Assembly (NCBI RefSeq): GCF_003172915.1 | Contig: NZ_QGKU01000032.1 | Coordinates: forward strand, 62,001 to 126,000 | Reading direction: 5' to 3' | Source: Meridianimarinicoccus roseus | GTDB lineage: Bacteria > Pseudomonadota > Alphaproteobacteria > Rhodobacterales > Rhodobacteraceae | DNA length: 64,000 nt | Shown here: positions 38,600 to 45,891 of the stretch, piece by piece | Layout of the letters: each line of letters begins with the position of its first letter | Position numbering within the stretch: position 1 is the stretch's first letter | Position numbers and translations under genes: made by a program | Notes under the pieces: generated by a model | The model's input: the letters and a program-made list of their open reading frames with translations, nothing else | Told to the model about the DNA's origin: nothing | The model's database searches: none

Positions 38600-39208
38600 A
38601 TGCTCCGCATCCTGCCCGGCGTTCTCGCCATGGCGGCCGTCGTCGTCGCCTCCAACATTCTCGTGCAGTTCCTGTTCGGCCAATGGCTGACTTGGGGCGC
38701 ATTCACCTATCCACTCGCCTTCCTCGTCACCGACGTGATGAACCGCGTCTACGGCCCCGCCGCCGCGCGCCGCGTCGTGGCCGCCGGGTTCGCGGTCGGC
38801 GTGGCCTGCTCGCTGATCGGAACACAGATCATGGGCGAGTTCGGGCCGCTTGTGACGCTCCGGATCGCGCTGGGATCGGGCCTTGCCTTCCTGACCGCGC
38901 AATTGCTGGACGTGGCGATCTTCGACCGGCTGCGCGAAGGCGCGTGGTGGCGCGCGCCGCTGGCGTCCACACTGGTCGGTTCCACTGTGGACACGGCGAT
39001 CTTCTTCACCATCGCCTTTGCCGCGCCGCTGGCCTTCATCGAGCCCGCCAACGACGTGTCATGGGCGAACGAGGCGCTGCCGCTGCTGGGCGCGGGGCCG
39101 GTGGTCCCGCTCTGGGTGTCGCTCGCCGTGGCCGACTGGGGCGTGAAATTGACCCTCGCCCTGCTCGCATTGATCCCGTTCCGGGCGCTTACGGCGCGCA
39201 TGGTCTGA
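38600..39208 (+). CDS. Queuosine precursor transporter (YhhQ/QPTR family)
   Basis: A 202-residue inner-membrane protein with about six helices. The family motif is clear in SNILVQFLFGQWLTWGAFTY and YPLAFLVTDVMNRVYGP. YhhQ-type proteins import queuosine precursors such as preQ0 or preQ1 for tRNA modification. I set the start at 38600 (MLRILPGVLAMAAVV), because an upstream ATG adds 23 hydrophilic residues and overlaps the previous gene. It is the last gene before a gene-poor stretch. Confidence 0.9.
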   Translation: MLRILPGVLAMAAVVVASNILVQFLFGQWLTWGAFTYPLAFLVTDVMNRVYGPAAARRVVAAGFAVGVACSLIGTQIMGEFGPLVTLRIALGSGLAFLTAQLLDVAIFDRLREGAWWRAPLASTLVGSTVDTAIFFTIAFAAPLAFIEPANDVSWANEALPLLGAGPVVPLWVSLAVADWGVKLTLALLALIPFRALTARMV

Positions 39209-39529
39209 ACGTTAGCGCCCCGAACCGAGCTTGGTTTCAAAGCGCGGCGCGGCACACCCCGGAAACAGCCAACAACCGGGGTTGGCAGAGTTTCAGATCG
39301 TCGCCTTCTCCGAGCATGCCTGTCCCGAAAGGCCGGGTATCGCTTGGGGGGCGTTTGCTTCGGAAATGCCTGACTCAAGGCGCCGGGCCAAACCGGCTTA
39401 AAGTCCGGCACAGGACCAAACGACATCACAACAAGACGCTACGCGCCGCGTCTGAGCACAAAAGCCATCGCAACGACGCACACGCCCCCCCCCCCCCGGG
39501 GGCGTTCCGGTCACGAACCGGTCTAGAAC
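39209..39529. other. Gene-poor spacer with a 13-base C tract
   Basis: No frame here has a ribosome site plus coding character. It holds a run of 13 C (39485-39497) followed by five G, making a potential ACGCCCCC/GGGGGCGT hairpin, and a short stem CCAAC/GTTGG near 39270. In-frame stops lie just upstream of the decayed gene that follows. It may contain remnants of that gene's lost 5' end. Confidence 0.5.
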
Positions 39530-40717
39530 GGTCTAAGCCAATCGCAGGACTTCCGCCTGACCAAGGATGGCAACGTGGAGTTCTGCGCCCGCTTCAACAC
39601 GCCCAGCGTGTCTCGCGTCAGGGCGTGGACCGCCAGCAGCGGCACCACGCCCGAGGCGCTTTTCGTGCAGGGCGACCCGCTGCCGAACGGCGGCGTTGTC
39701 CAGGGCCCGCGCATATCCAGGGCAATCTGCCCCAAGCCACCGACGGCGGAAGCGTTCTGTAAACTCCTGCCTTGTGGGGCGTCGTTCAGGACCGGTATCG
39801 CCGCCCTCAAGGATCGCAGGGGCACTGTGCCGATGGACGAAGGGCAGGTGCTGCCCACGGGCGGGACAGCGGTGGCAGTCGGCGGCACGGGCCCAATGAC
39901 AAATGGCAATGGCGCCGTCTTCGCAAGGGTCTTCACGCACTCTCCCGACTTCGGTTGGCAGGCGGCGCTGGACCGGATCAAGGACGGCGCGGTCGAGGAA
40001 CCGGCCGGGCCGATGCCTGGCAACCGGATCGGCAACGCCGACCTTAACGAGAACGACGAGGTTGCCCGGCTTGACGGCAACGGGACGCGGCCCTTCCTGC
40101 GCAAGATCGACGGCACGACCACGACGACGCGCCGCGATTTCAGGCACCCCAATCCCGGCGACTGGTCCAATTTGGATCTGAACGATGCGGGGCAAGTCTC
40201 CTTCACGTTTCACACTGCGACTGTCGGTGCCGCGATCGAACCGGGCCTGAGCTTCGACACCGGACCGGTTCTGCGCCCGGCTGCGCTGTTCGGTTTCTAA
40301 GTCGAGGCGCTCAACTTCAACACCAGTGGCACGGCGGGCGTGCTCTATCGCGGGCGCGAGGCGCAGACCGATCCGATCTTCGACACCCTTTTGGGCGTCA
40401 TGAGCAGCGATGGCATCCAGACCGAAATCGCCAGCGTCGGGGAACAGATCAGCGTCGCGCGCGGTGATCTGCGCACGGTCACGCAGCTTTCCGTGACCGA
40501 CATGGGCTACGGCACCAGCCGCGCGGGCAAGTTCTACAACGTCGCGACGCCGGTCCCTGTTCCGGCGGCAGCGTGGGTGTTTGGGGCGGGTCTGGCCGCG
40601 CGCGGTGGGCCGGCACGCCGACAGCGGCATCGCCCGGTTTTTTGGCGCAGCCCGCTCGCATCTGCCCCCTGTCAAAAATTCCGCTTTGACATTCGGCGCG
40701 GCCATGCCAACATTTAA
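39530..40717 (+). pseudogene. Decayed VPxPA-CTERM surface protein gene
   Basis: The frame encodes a protein lacking a start: it opens after a TAG and reads DFRLTKDGNVEFCARFNTP onward. NADLNENDEVARL and LDLNDAGQVSFTF resemble the tandem NxxGxxxF repeats of exported PEP-CTERM-like proteins. A TAA at 40298 interrupts it, but the same frame continues with VEALNFNTSGTAGVLYRG to YNVATPVPVPAAAWVFGAGL, a recognisable VPxPA-CTERM sorting signal. In that helix the expected leucines are Arg and Pro, and the basic tail reads on without a normal stop. A missing start, an internal stop and a damaged anchor together mark a pseudogene. Confidence 0.75.
40686..40691 (+). promoter_or_regulatory. TTGACA -35 candidate of the micro-gene
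   Basis: An exact TTGACA lies 64 bases before the micro-gene start. The -10 is less clear: AACATT at 17 bases, or TTTAAT at a wider spacing. It is the best promoter candidate for the small transcription unit ending at 40904. Confidence 0.35.
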
Positions 40718-40735
40718 TCATCGGAAACAAAACGG

Positions 40736-40749
40736 AAGGAGGTGATCCA
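40736..40749 (+). promoter_or_regulatory. Extended Shine-Dalgarno complementary to the 16S tail
   Basis: AAGGAGGTGATCCA is fully complementary to the last 14 bases of the usual bacterial 16S rRNA end (TGGATCACCTCCTT). Normal ribosome sites match four to seven. A GTG follows, placed seven bases after AGGAGG. Confidence 0.75.
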
Positions 40750-40806
40750 GTGTCGAGAGAGGTATTGGAGCGAGGTGTCGGAATGATCCGGGAGGACCGC
40801 CGTTAG
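40750..40806 (+). CDS. Putative 18-residue peptide MSREVLERGVGMIREDRR
   Basis: An 18-codon frame with GTG start and TAG stop, right behind a 14-base perfect Shine-Dalgarno sequence. The peptide is highly charged, with five Arg, four Glu and Asp residues, and could form an amphipathic helix. A strong terminator lies 72 bases after the stop, so this looks like its own small unit of about 190 bases. It could be a micro-protein, a leader peptide, or a dual-function RNA. I recognise no family; the length is too short for sequence statistics, and the case rests on the ribosome site and terminator. Confidence 0.55.
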   Translation: MSREVLERGVGMIREDRR

Positions 40807-40816
40807 GCAGCCCTGG

Positions 40817-40830
40817 CGGCGCATGCGCCG
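40817..40830. repeat. 14-base perfect palindrome in the micro-gene 3' region
   Basis: CGGCGCATGCGCCG is fully self-complementary and lies just after the 18-codon frame. In RNA it would fold to a short hairpin. Confidence 0.5.
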
Positions 40831-40878
40831 ACCGGATCGGACGGAAGTCCTGACCGACCCCGCCTCCTTAACGTCTCG

Positions 40879-40904
40879 AAGGGCCACCGAAAGGTGGCCC
40901 TTTT
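40879..40904 (+). terminator. Intrinsic terminator of the micro-gene unit
   Basis: AAGGGCCACC and GGTGGCCCTT form a perfect 10-base stem with a GAAA loop, the last two stem bases leading into TTTT. It is the cleanest intrinsic terminator in the window. It also lies 35 bases from the end of the convergent PHB-depolymerase-like gene. Confidence 0.9.
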
Positions 40905-40938
40905 CGTGTCATTCGGGCGGAAGGTCCCGGCGCACCGG

Positions 40939-42159
40939 TCAGCGCAGCGGGCAGGCATCCGGGGTGAACTGCCCGACCGCCGTCTCGTACAGAACGGAGG
41001 CACCATAATAGCCGCCGATCGGCGCGCCCGATCCCACGGCACACAGCGAGAAGCCGCAGGGTTCGGCCCGGCCTTGCTGGAAATGCACCGCATTGAAATC
41101 ATCGTACTCCACACAGATCGGAAGATCGCCGTCCAGCTTCACGCCAAGCGCCTCCGCCATCCGCGCAACCGAAGCGATCTGCGGTGCCTGCTTGGTGTAG
41201 TAAACGTCGCTGCCATAGCCCCACCAGTCCCAGCAGCCCTTGGGATTGCCGCCGATGATCGACGCCTGCGCCTGCGGATACAGCACGACGATCCCGTTCG
41301 CCTCCGCCCAGGCGTTGTATCCGGTCGTCCAAGCGTACTCGTCACCCAGAACGGCCCGGCCCTGCTGGCAGCCGTGAAACGCGATGTGCAGCCGGCATTC
41401 CGCCCCGCCCGCGCAGGCTTCAGGCACATAGACGAAGCCTTGGGTGTTCATCTCCTGCTGGCCGGGATCGGTCAGGTAGGACCCCTGCGCGAACGACAGC
41501 AGCCTTTCCCGGTCCGGCGTGGTGGGCGGCGACAACGTGCCATGCACCCAGGTCAGAATGTCGCCCGCCTGGTCCACGCCGCAATCGCTGATGAAGGGCG
41601 GCTCGGTCTGCCCGCAAGGCACCGGTCCGCCCGCAGCAAGAAAGGCATGGCCCGCTGGCACATCGGTGACATGGCGCAGGTCAGCCTCCGCGATCCCCGC
41701 CTGCGCATAGAACCCCGCCGCCGCAGCCACGGCGGGCGGGGTCACTGTGTCGTCCTTCGTGCCCGAGAACAGGTAGACCCGGTCCCCTACCAGCCCCGAA
41801 AGCGGGTCGATCACCGCCGCCCCGGCAAAACCGCGCGCCGCCTCCAGCAGCGGGGCCACGGGCGGGCCGCCCTCCTCCGTCTGCATGCACGAGAACAGCG
41901 CGCCCAGCACCGTGCCCTCCGCGCAGTAATACGGCCCGCCCGCGACGACGCCCGCGCCGACGATCGCCTGGGAAAAAGCGACATGCATCTGCACTGCCAT
42001 GAACGCGCCGCTCGACAGGCCGGAAACGCCGACAGCGTCCGGCGTCAGCGTAAGCCGCGGCAAGTCCTGCGCCGGAGCGACCTCGCCCACCAGCGACAGA
42101 CCCGCGCCAAGCGCGAGAACACCCGCGACACCAGAAACCGAGAATACCTTGCGCACCAT
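40939..42159 (-). CDS. Secreted PHB depolymerase-like esterase (type 2 catalytic domain)
   Basis: A 406-residue exported alpha/beta hydrolase. A signal peptide (SGVAGVLALGAGLSLVGEVAPA) precedes GVSGLSSGAFMAVQMHVAFS, whose GLSSG is the lipase box with the nucleophilic Ser. Later LYLFSGTKDDTV and HIAFHGCQQGR match the extracellular type 2 short-chain PHA depolymerase domain, and several cysteines suggest disulfides. Without a visible substrate-binding domain, the true substrate is uncertain. The ATG at 42159 has AAGGGAAGG upstream. A TGC-rich palindrome that resembles PhaR operators lies 52 bases before the start. Confidence 0.85.
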   Translation of the reverse strand: MVRKVFSVSGVAGVLALGAGLSLVGEVAPAQDLPRLTLTPDAVGVSGLSSGAFMAVQMHVAFSQAIVGAGVVAGGPYYCAEGTVLGALFSCMQTEEGGPPVAPLLEAARGFAGAAVIDPLSGLVGDRVYLFSGTKDDTVTPPAVAAAAGFYAQAGIAEADLRHVTDVPAGHAFLAAGGPVPCGQTEPPFISDCGVDQAGDILTWVHGTLSPPTTPDRERLLSFAQGSYLTDPGQQEMNTQGFVYVPEACAGGAECRLHIAFHGCQQGRAVLGDEYAWTTGYNAWAEANGIVVLYPQAQASIIGGNPKGCWDWWGYGSDVYYTKQAPQIASVARMAEALGVKLDGDLPICVEYDDFNAVHFQQGRAEPCGFSLCAVGSGAPIGGYYGASVLYETAVGQFTPDACPLR

Positions 42160-42210
42160 GCCGACCACCTTCCCTTGCAAAAAACAACCTGAACCCGTCA
42201 TAGCACGGCC

Positions 42211-42228
42211 ATGCTGCAACCGCAGCAT
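42211..42228. promoter_or_regulatory. PhaR-like TGC palindrome (CTGC-N4-GCAG)
   Basis: ATGCTGCAACCGCAGCAT is a perfect seven-base inverted repeat around AACC. PhaR, the PHB-sensing repressor known from Paracoccus, binds TGC-rich CTGC-N-GCAG sites. It lies between the PHB-depolymerase-like gene and arfB, which face away from each other. The link to PhaR is by motif resemblance only. Confidence 0.5.
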
Positions 42229-42300
42229 AAACCGCCGCCCTTTGCCCTTTGCGCTGCGCGGCGCGGGCATTTATGCATGGCGGGTGCAGACGGGGCCGAC

Positions 42301-42723
42301 ATGCTGAAGATCACCGACCAGATCACCCTTCAGGACTGGGAATTCACCGAAAGCTTCACCCGTGCCTCCGGACCGGGAGGGCAGAACGTGAACAAGGTTT
42401 CCACCGCCGTCGAACTGCGCTTCGAGGCCGCGCGCAGCCCCAACCTGCCCGGCCCGGTCAAGACCCGGCTGAAACGCATCGCCGGGCGACGCTGGCTCGA
42501 GGACGGCGCGCTGATCCTGCGGGTGGAGGAAACCCGCAGCCAGGCCCGCAACCGCGAGATCGCCCGCGAACGGCTGGCCGAGATGATCCGCGCCGCCACC
42601 GTCGCGCCCAAGCGGCGACGCGCGACGCGGCCGACCAAGGGCAGCATCAAGCGACGGCTGGCCGGAAAGGCGCAGCGCGGGCAGGTCAAGGCGCTGCGCG
42701 GCAAGGTGGACCCCGATGACTGA
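42301..42723 (+). CDS. arfB: Alternative ribosome-rescue peptidyl-tRNA hydrolase ArfB
   Basis: ArfB releases peptides from ribosomes stalled without a stop codon. The 140-residue product has the release-factor catalytic loop SGPGGQNVNKVSTAVELRF with GGQ, and a basic C-terminal tail (KRRRATRPTKGSIKRRLAGK) that enters the empty mRNA channel. The start MLKITDQITLQDWEF at 42301 fits the family; an upstream ATG lies inside the palindrome. Its end overlaps the next gene by eight bases. Confidence 0.95.
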   Translation: MLKITDQITLQDWEFTESFTRASGPGGQNVNKVSTAVELRFEAARSPNLPGPVKTRLKRIAGRRWLEDGALILRVEETRSQARNREIARERLAEMIRAATVAPKRRRATRPTKGSIKRRLAGKAQRGQVKALRGKVDPDD

Positions 42724-43693
42724 AGGAGACGGGGCGGCGCTGGCAGCGCTCGACGCGCAGGCGCTGCGGGCGGCACAGGCCTGGGGCCGGCCGACCCGCG
42801 CCCCGCGGCTGGTGCAGCGGCGCGAGAACGCGGTCTTCGACGTCACGCTGGACGATGGACGGCGGATCGCGCTGCGACTGCACCGCGCCGGGTATCACGG
42901 CGGCACAGGCGTGACATCGGAACTGCGCTGGATGGAATCGCTGGCCGACGCCGGCTTCGCCTGCCCCTGGCCGCAGCGCACCGCGTCGGGCGCGCTGACG
43001 GACGAGGCAGCCGGGGTGACCGCCTCGGCGCTACAATGGCTGACGGCCGCGCCCGTGGGAGCCGGTGACGCGCTGCCCGACCCAAGGCTCGGACCGCCGA
43101 CCGAGGTGCTGCACGCGATCGGCGCGCTGCTGGCCGACCTGCACCTGACAAGCGATGCCGTGGCCCCACAAGACCTGGCGCGCCCGGACTGGCGCGCGCC
43201 CGCCTTCTGCTGCCCGAACGCACCGATCTGGGGCCGGTTCTGGGACAACCCGGCGCTTTCGCCCGCCGATGCCGCGCTTCTGTGTGCCGCGCGGGACGTC
43301 GCGCGCGACCGGCTTGCCGCGATCCCGGCGGCACAGACAGGGCTGATCCATGCAGATGTGCTGCAGGAAAACGTTCTGGCCGGGGACGGGGTGTTCTACC
43401 TGATCGATTTCGACGATGGCGGGACCGGCTACCGCGTCTATGACCTTGCCACCGCTCTGATCCAGCACGCGGACGCGCCCGCACTGACCGACCTGCGCGC
43501 CGCGCTGACCGAAGGATACGCTGCGGCGGGCGGGCCGCTTCCGCGCGCGGCCTTCGACGATCTGCCGATGTTCATGGCGCTGCGGGCGCTCGCCTCGGCC
43601 GGCTGGGTGCTGGGCCGACTGCCGCCGGGGGATCCGCGCGTGGCCCGCTACGCGGACAGGGCCGTCAGGCTGGCGCGCGCATGGCTGGGCTAG
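42716..43693 (+). CDS. Aminoglycoside phosphotransferase-like (APH/SrkA-type) kinase
   Basis: A 325-residue protein with the APH kinase fold. NAVFDVTLDDGRRIALRLHR is the nucleotide-binding beta hairpin, LIHADVLQENVL is the catalytic loop (HxD-x4-N) and YLIDFDDGGTGYRVYDLAT supplies the metal-binding Asp. It resembles the stress-response kinase SrkA and homoserine-kinase-type enzymes; the substrate cannot be told. It overlaps arfB by eight bases, so the two are co-expressed, and it converges with the HNH gene with a four-base overlap. Confidence 0.85.
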   Translation: MTEGDGAALAALDAQALRAAQAWGRPTRAPRLVQRRENAVFDVTLDDGRRIALRLHRAGYHGGTGVTSELRWMESLADAGFACPWPQRTASGALTDEAAGVTASALQWLTAAPVGAGDALPDPRLGPPTEVLHAIGALLADLHLTSDAVAPQDLARPDWRAPAFCCPNAPIWGRFWDNPALSPADAALLCAARDVARDRLAAIPAAQTGLIHADVLQENVLAGDGVFYLIDFDDGGTGYRVYDLATALIQHADAPALTDLRAALTEGYAAAGGPLPRAAFDDLPMFMALRALASAGWVLGRLPPGDPRVARYADRAVRLARAWLG

Positions 43694-44010
43694 CGTTTGC
43701 GCCGCGCGCCCGGCGTCCGCGAATGGAAATCCGGTGGCCGCCGCGCAACCCAGGCGATGAACTTCGCAAGCCTCGGATGCGCGCGCAGCGCCGCCACCGT
43801 CGAGTAGTCGCGCGCCAGCTCCGCCTCGGTCAGCGTCGCGTGGATCTCGTTGTGGCAGATCTGATGCAGCAGAACGGTCGGCCCGCCCTTGCCGCCGCGC
43901 AGCTTGGGCACAAGGTGATGGCGGCTCTGTTTCGTGCCAGGCGGGATCGGCCGGTCACAAAGCGGGCAGGACGGCGGATCCGGGATAGGGTCGGCATGGC
44001 GCATGCCCAC
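43690..44010 (-). CDS. Small HNH endonuclease-fold protein
   Basis: A 106-residue protein with the HNH zinc-finger pattern: CPLCDR, then SRHHLVPKLRGGKGGPT and LLHQICHNEIHATL. The paired His and the Asn-x2-His are the metal and catalytic residues of this fold. Such stand-alone proteins may be nucleases, but conserved chromosomal copies like this have no known target. A start two codons later is possible. The last four bases overlap the kinase gene end. Confidence 0.85.
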   Translation of the reverse strand: MGMRHADPIPDPPSCPLCDRPIPPGTKQSRHHLVPKLRGGKGGPTVLLHQICHNEIHATLTEAELARDYSTVAALRAHPRLAKFIAWVARRPPDFHSRTPGARRKR

Positions 44011-44024
44011 AAGGATGGCACGCC

Positions 44025-45257
44025 GTGACCGAACGACAAGAGCAGACAGACGCGCTGGTGATCGGCGCGGGCCCTGCCGGGCTGATGGCCGCCGAAGTGC
44101 TGGCCGCGACCGGGCGGCGCGTGCTGGTGCTGGACCAAAAGCCCTCCGTGGGGCGCAAGTTCCTGATGGCCGGTCGGTCCGGGCTGAACCTTACGAAATC
44201 CGAGGACCCCGCCACCTTCGCACGCGTCTACGGGCCGTCGGCGGACTGGCTGGGGCCAATGCTGCGCGCCTTCGGGCCCGAACAGGTGACCGCATGGGCC
44301 GAAGGGCTGGGTCAGCCCGTGTTCACCGGCAGCACCGGGCGGGTGTTCCCGCGCGCGATGAAGGCCTCGCCGCTGCTGCGCGCGTGGCTGGCGCGGCTGC
44401 GGGCTGCCCGGGTGGAGATCCGCCCGCGCTGGCGCTTCGACGGCTGGGACGGCCCGGCGGCCCGCTTCGGCGCGCCGGACGGTCCCGCACAGGTGCTGGC
44501 CGACGCGACAGTGCTGGCGATGGGCGGCGCCAGCTGGGCGCGGCTCGGCTCCGACGGGGCGTGGACCGCGGCTCTGCGCGCTGCGGGCGCCCCGTGCACG
44601 CCTTTCGCCGCGTCCAATGTCGGGCTGCGCGTGGCGTGGTCGGACCACATGACCCGCCATTTCGGCACACCCGTGAAGGGCGTCGCGCTGGTTGTGCTGG
44701 GTCGGCGCCACCGGGGCGAATTCATCGTCTCGGCGCGCGGGCTGGAAGGCGGCGGCATCTACGCGGTGTCGGCGGCGGTGCGGGACGGGGCCGCGTTGAC
44801 GCTGGACCTGCTGCCCGACCTCGACACGGCAGCGGTGATACAGCGCCTGGCGCGCCCGCGCGGCGGGCAAAGCCTGTCCAACCACCTGCGCCGCACACTG
44901 CGCCTGCCGCCGGTGTCGCTGGCGCTGGCCCGCGAATGGGCCGGCCCGCTGCCGACCGATCCCGCCGCGCTGGCCGCGTTGCTGAAGGCGGTGCCGCTGC
45001 GCCATGACGGGCCGCGCCCGCTGGACGAGGCAATCAGCACCGTGGGCGGGCTGCCACGCGCCACGCTGACCGACGGGCTGATGCTGAAAGCCCGGCCCGG
45101 CGTGTTCTGCGCGGGCGAGATGCTGGATTGGGACGCACCCACCGGCGGCTACCTGCTGACCGGATGCTTCGCCACCGGCCGCTGGGCGGGTCTGGCCGCG
45201 GCCGAATGGTTGACCGGCGCCAGCGTCGACGGGCCAGACAGCCCGCGCCTGATCTGA
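44025..45257 (+). CDS. NAD(P)/FAD-dependent oxidoreductase, HI0933/BaiN-like family
   Basis: A 410-residue flavoprotein. The FAD motif is ALVIGAGPAGLMAAEVLAATG, followed by LDQKPSVGRKFLMAGRSGLNLT, a hallmark of the HI0933-like (YhiN) family, ATVLAMGGASWARLGSDG, and near the end FCAGEMLDWDAPTGGYLLTG. Substrate unknown; one relative reduces bile-acid intermediates, which is not implied here. It is divergent from the HNH gene with a 14-base gap. Confidence 0.92.
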   Translation: MTERQEQTDALVIGAGPAGLMAAEVLAATGRRVLVLDQKPSVGRKFLMAGRSGLNLTKSEDPATFARVYGPSADWLGPMLRAFGPEQVTAWAEGLGQPVFTGSTGRVFPRAMKASPLLRAWLARLRAARVEIRPRWRFDGWDGPAARFGAPDGPAQVLADATVLAMGGASWARLGSDGAWTAALRAAGAPCTPFAASNVGLRVAWSDHMTRHFGTPVKGVALVVLGRRHRGEFIVSARGLEGGGIYAVSAAVRDGAALTLDLLPDLDTAAVIQRLARPRGGQSLSNHLRRTLRLPPVSLALAREWAGPLPTDPAALAALLKAVPLRHDGPRPLDEAISTVGGLPRATLTDGLMLKARPGVFCAGEMLDWDAPTGGYLLTGCFATGRWAGLAAAEWLTGASVDGPDSPRLI

Positions 45258-45273
45258 ACGCCCCGCGCGCGGC

Positions 45274-45891
45274 TCAGCCGGGCCGGGTCAGCGCCTTGAT
45301 CGCGGTCACATGCGCGGGCGCGGCGCCCAGCGCGGCCTCGGCCAGTTCCGCCGTGGCGGGCGCGAGCCCGTCCGCCGCGACCACCCGGTCCACCAGCCCG
45401 TGGGCCAGCGCCTCGGCCGCCGTCAGCTTCGCCGCGCCCATCAGGATCAGCCGCGCCCGCGCCGGACCGACCAGCGCCACCAGCCGCGGCGGATCGGACG
45501 GCTGGGGCAGGAACCCCAGCTTCATCACCGGATAAAAGAACTTCGCGCCCTCCACCGCAATGCGCAGGTCGCAGGCCAGTGCCATGCCGAAGGCGCCGCC
45601 CGCCAGCGTGCCGTTCAGGGCGGCGATCGACAGCCCGTCAAATCGCGCGATGGCGCCTGAAAGCCGCTCCCAGACCGGGTCGGTCGCAAGCCCGGCCTTG
45701 GCCGCCTCGAGGTCCGCGCCCGCGCTGAACACGCGGCCCGTGCCGGTCAAGACCAGAACGTTGGCATGACCCTGTGCGGCCTCGGCAAAATCGGCCAGCT
45801 CGGCCAGCATCTCGCCGGTCAGCGAATTGGCCTTGTCGGGACGGTCGATCACCGCCCGCCACAGCGCGCCCTCGCGCTCCGTGCGGATCAT
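45274..45891 (-). CDS. Crotonase-fold (enoyl-CoA hydratase-like) protein lacking both catalytic Glu
   Basis: A 205-residue crotonase-fold protein, shorter than the usual 255-260. The CoA and oxyanion-hole parts are present (FSAGADL at 55-61 and LAGGAFG at 97-103). The two glutamates that hydrate enoyl-CoA are replaced: Gly102 for the first (the usual GGGCELA) and Val122 for the second (usual QPE). So it is not a classic hydratase. It may be an isomerase, thioesterase or binding protein. It overlaps the SDR gene stop codon (ATGA). Confidence 0.82.
   Translation of the reverse strand: MIRTEREGALWRAVIDRPDKANSLTGEMLAELADFAEAAQGHANVLVLTGTGRVFSAGADLEAAKAGLATDPVWERLSGAIARFDGLSIAALNGTLAGGAFGMALACDLRIAVEGAKFFYPVMKLGFLPQPSDPPRLVALVGPARARLILMGAAKLTAAEALAHGLVDRVVAADGLAPATAELAEAALGAAPAHVTAIKALTRPG

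Noticed and set aside
38515-39762. 415-codon plus frame overlapping the queuosine transporter gene
   Set aside because: Arg/His-rich low-complexity product; the membrane protein in the other frame is clear.
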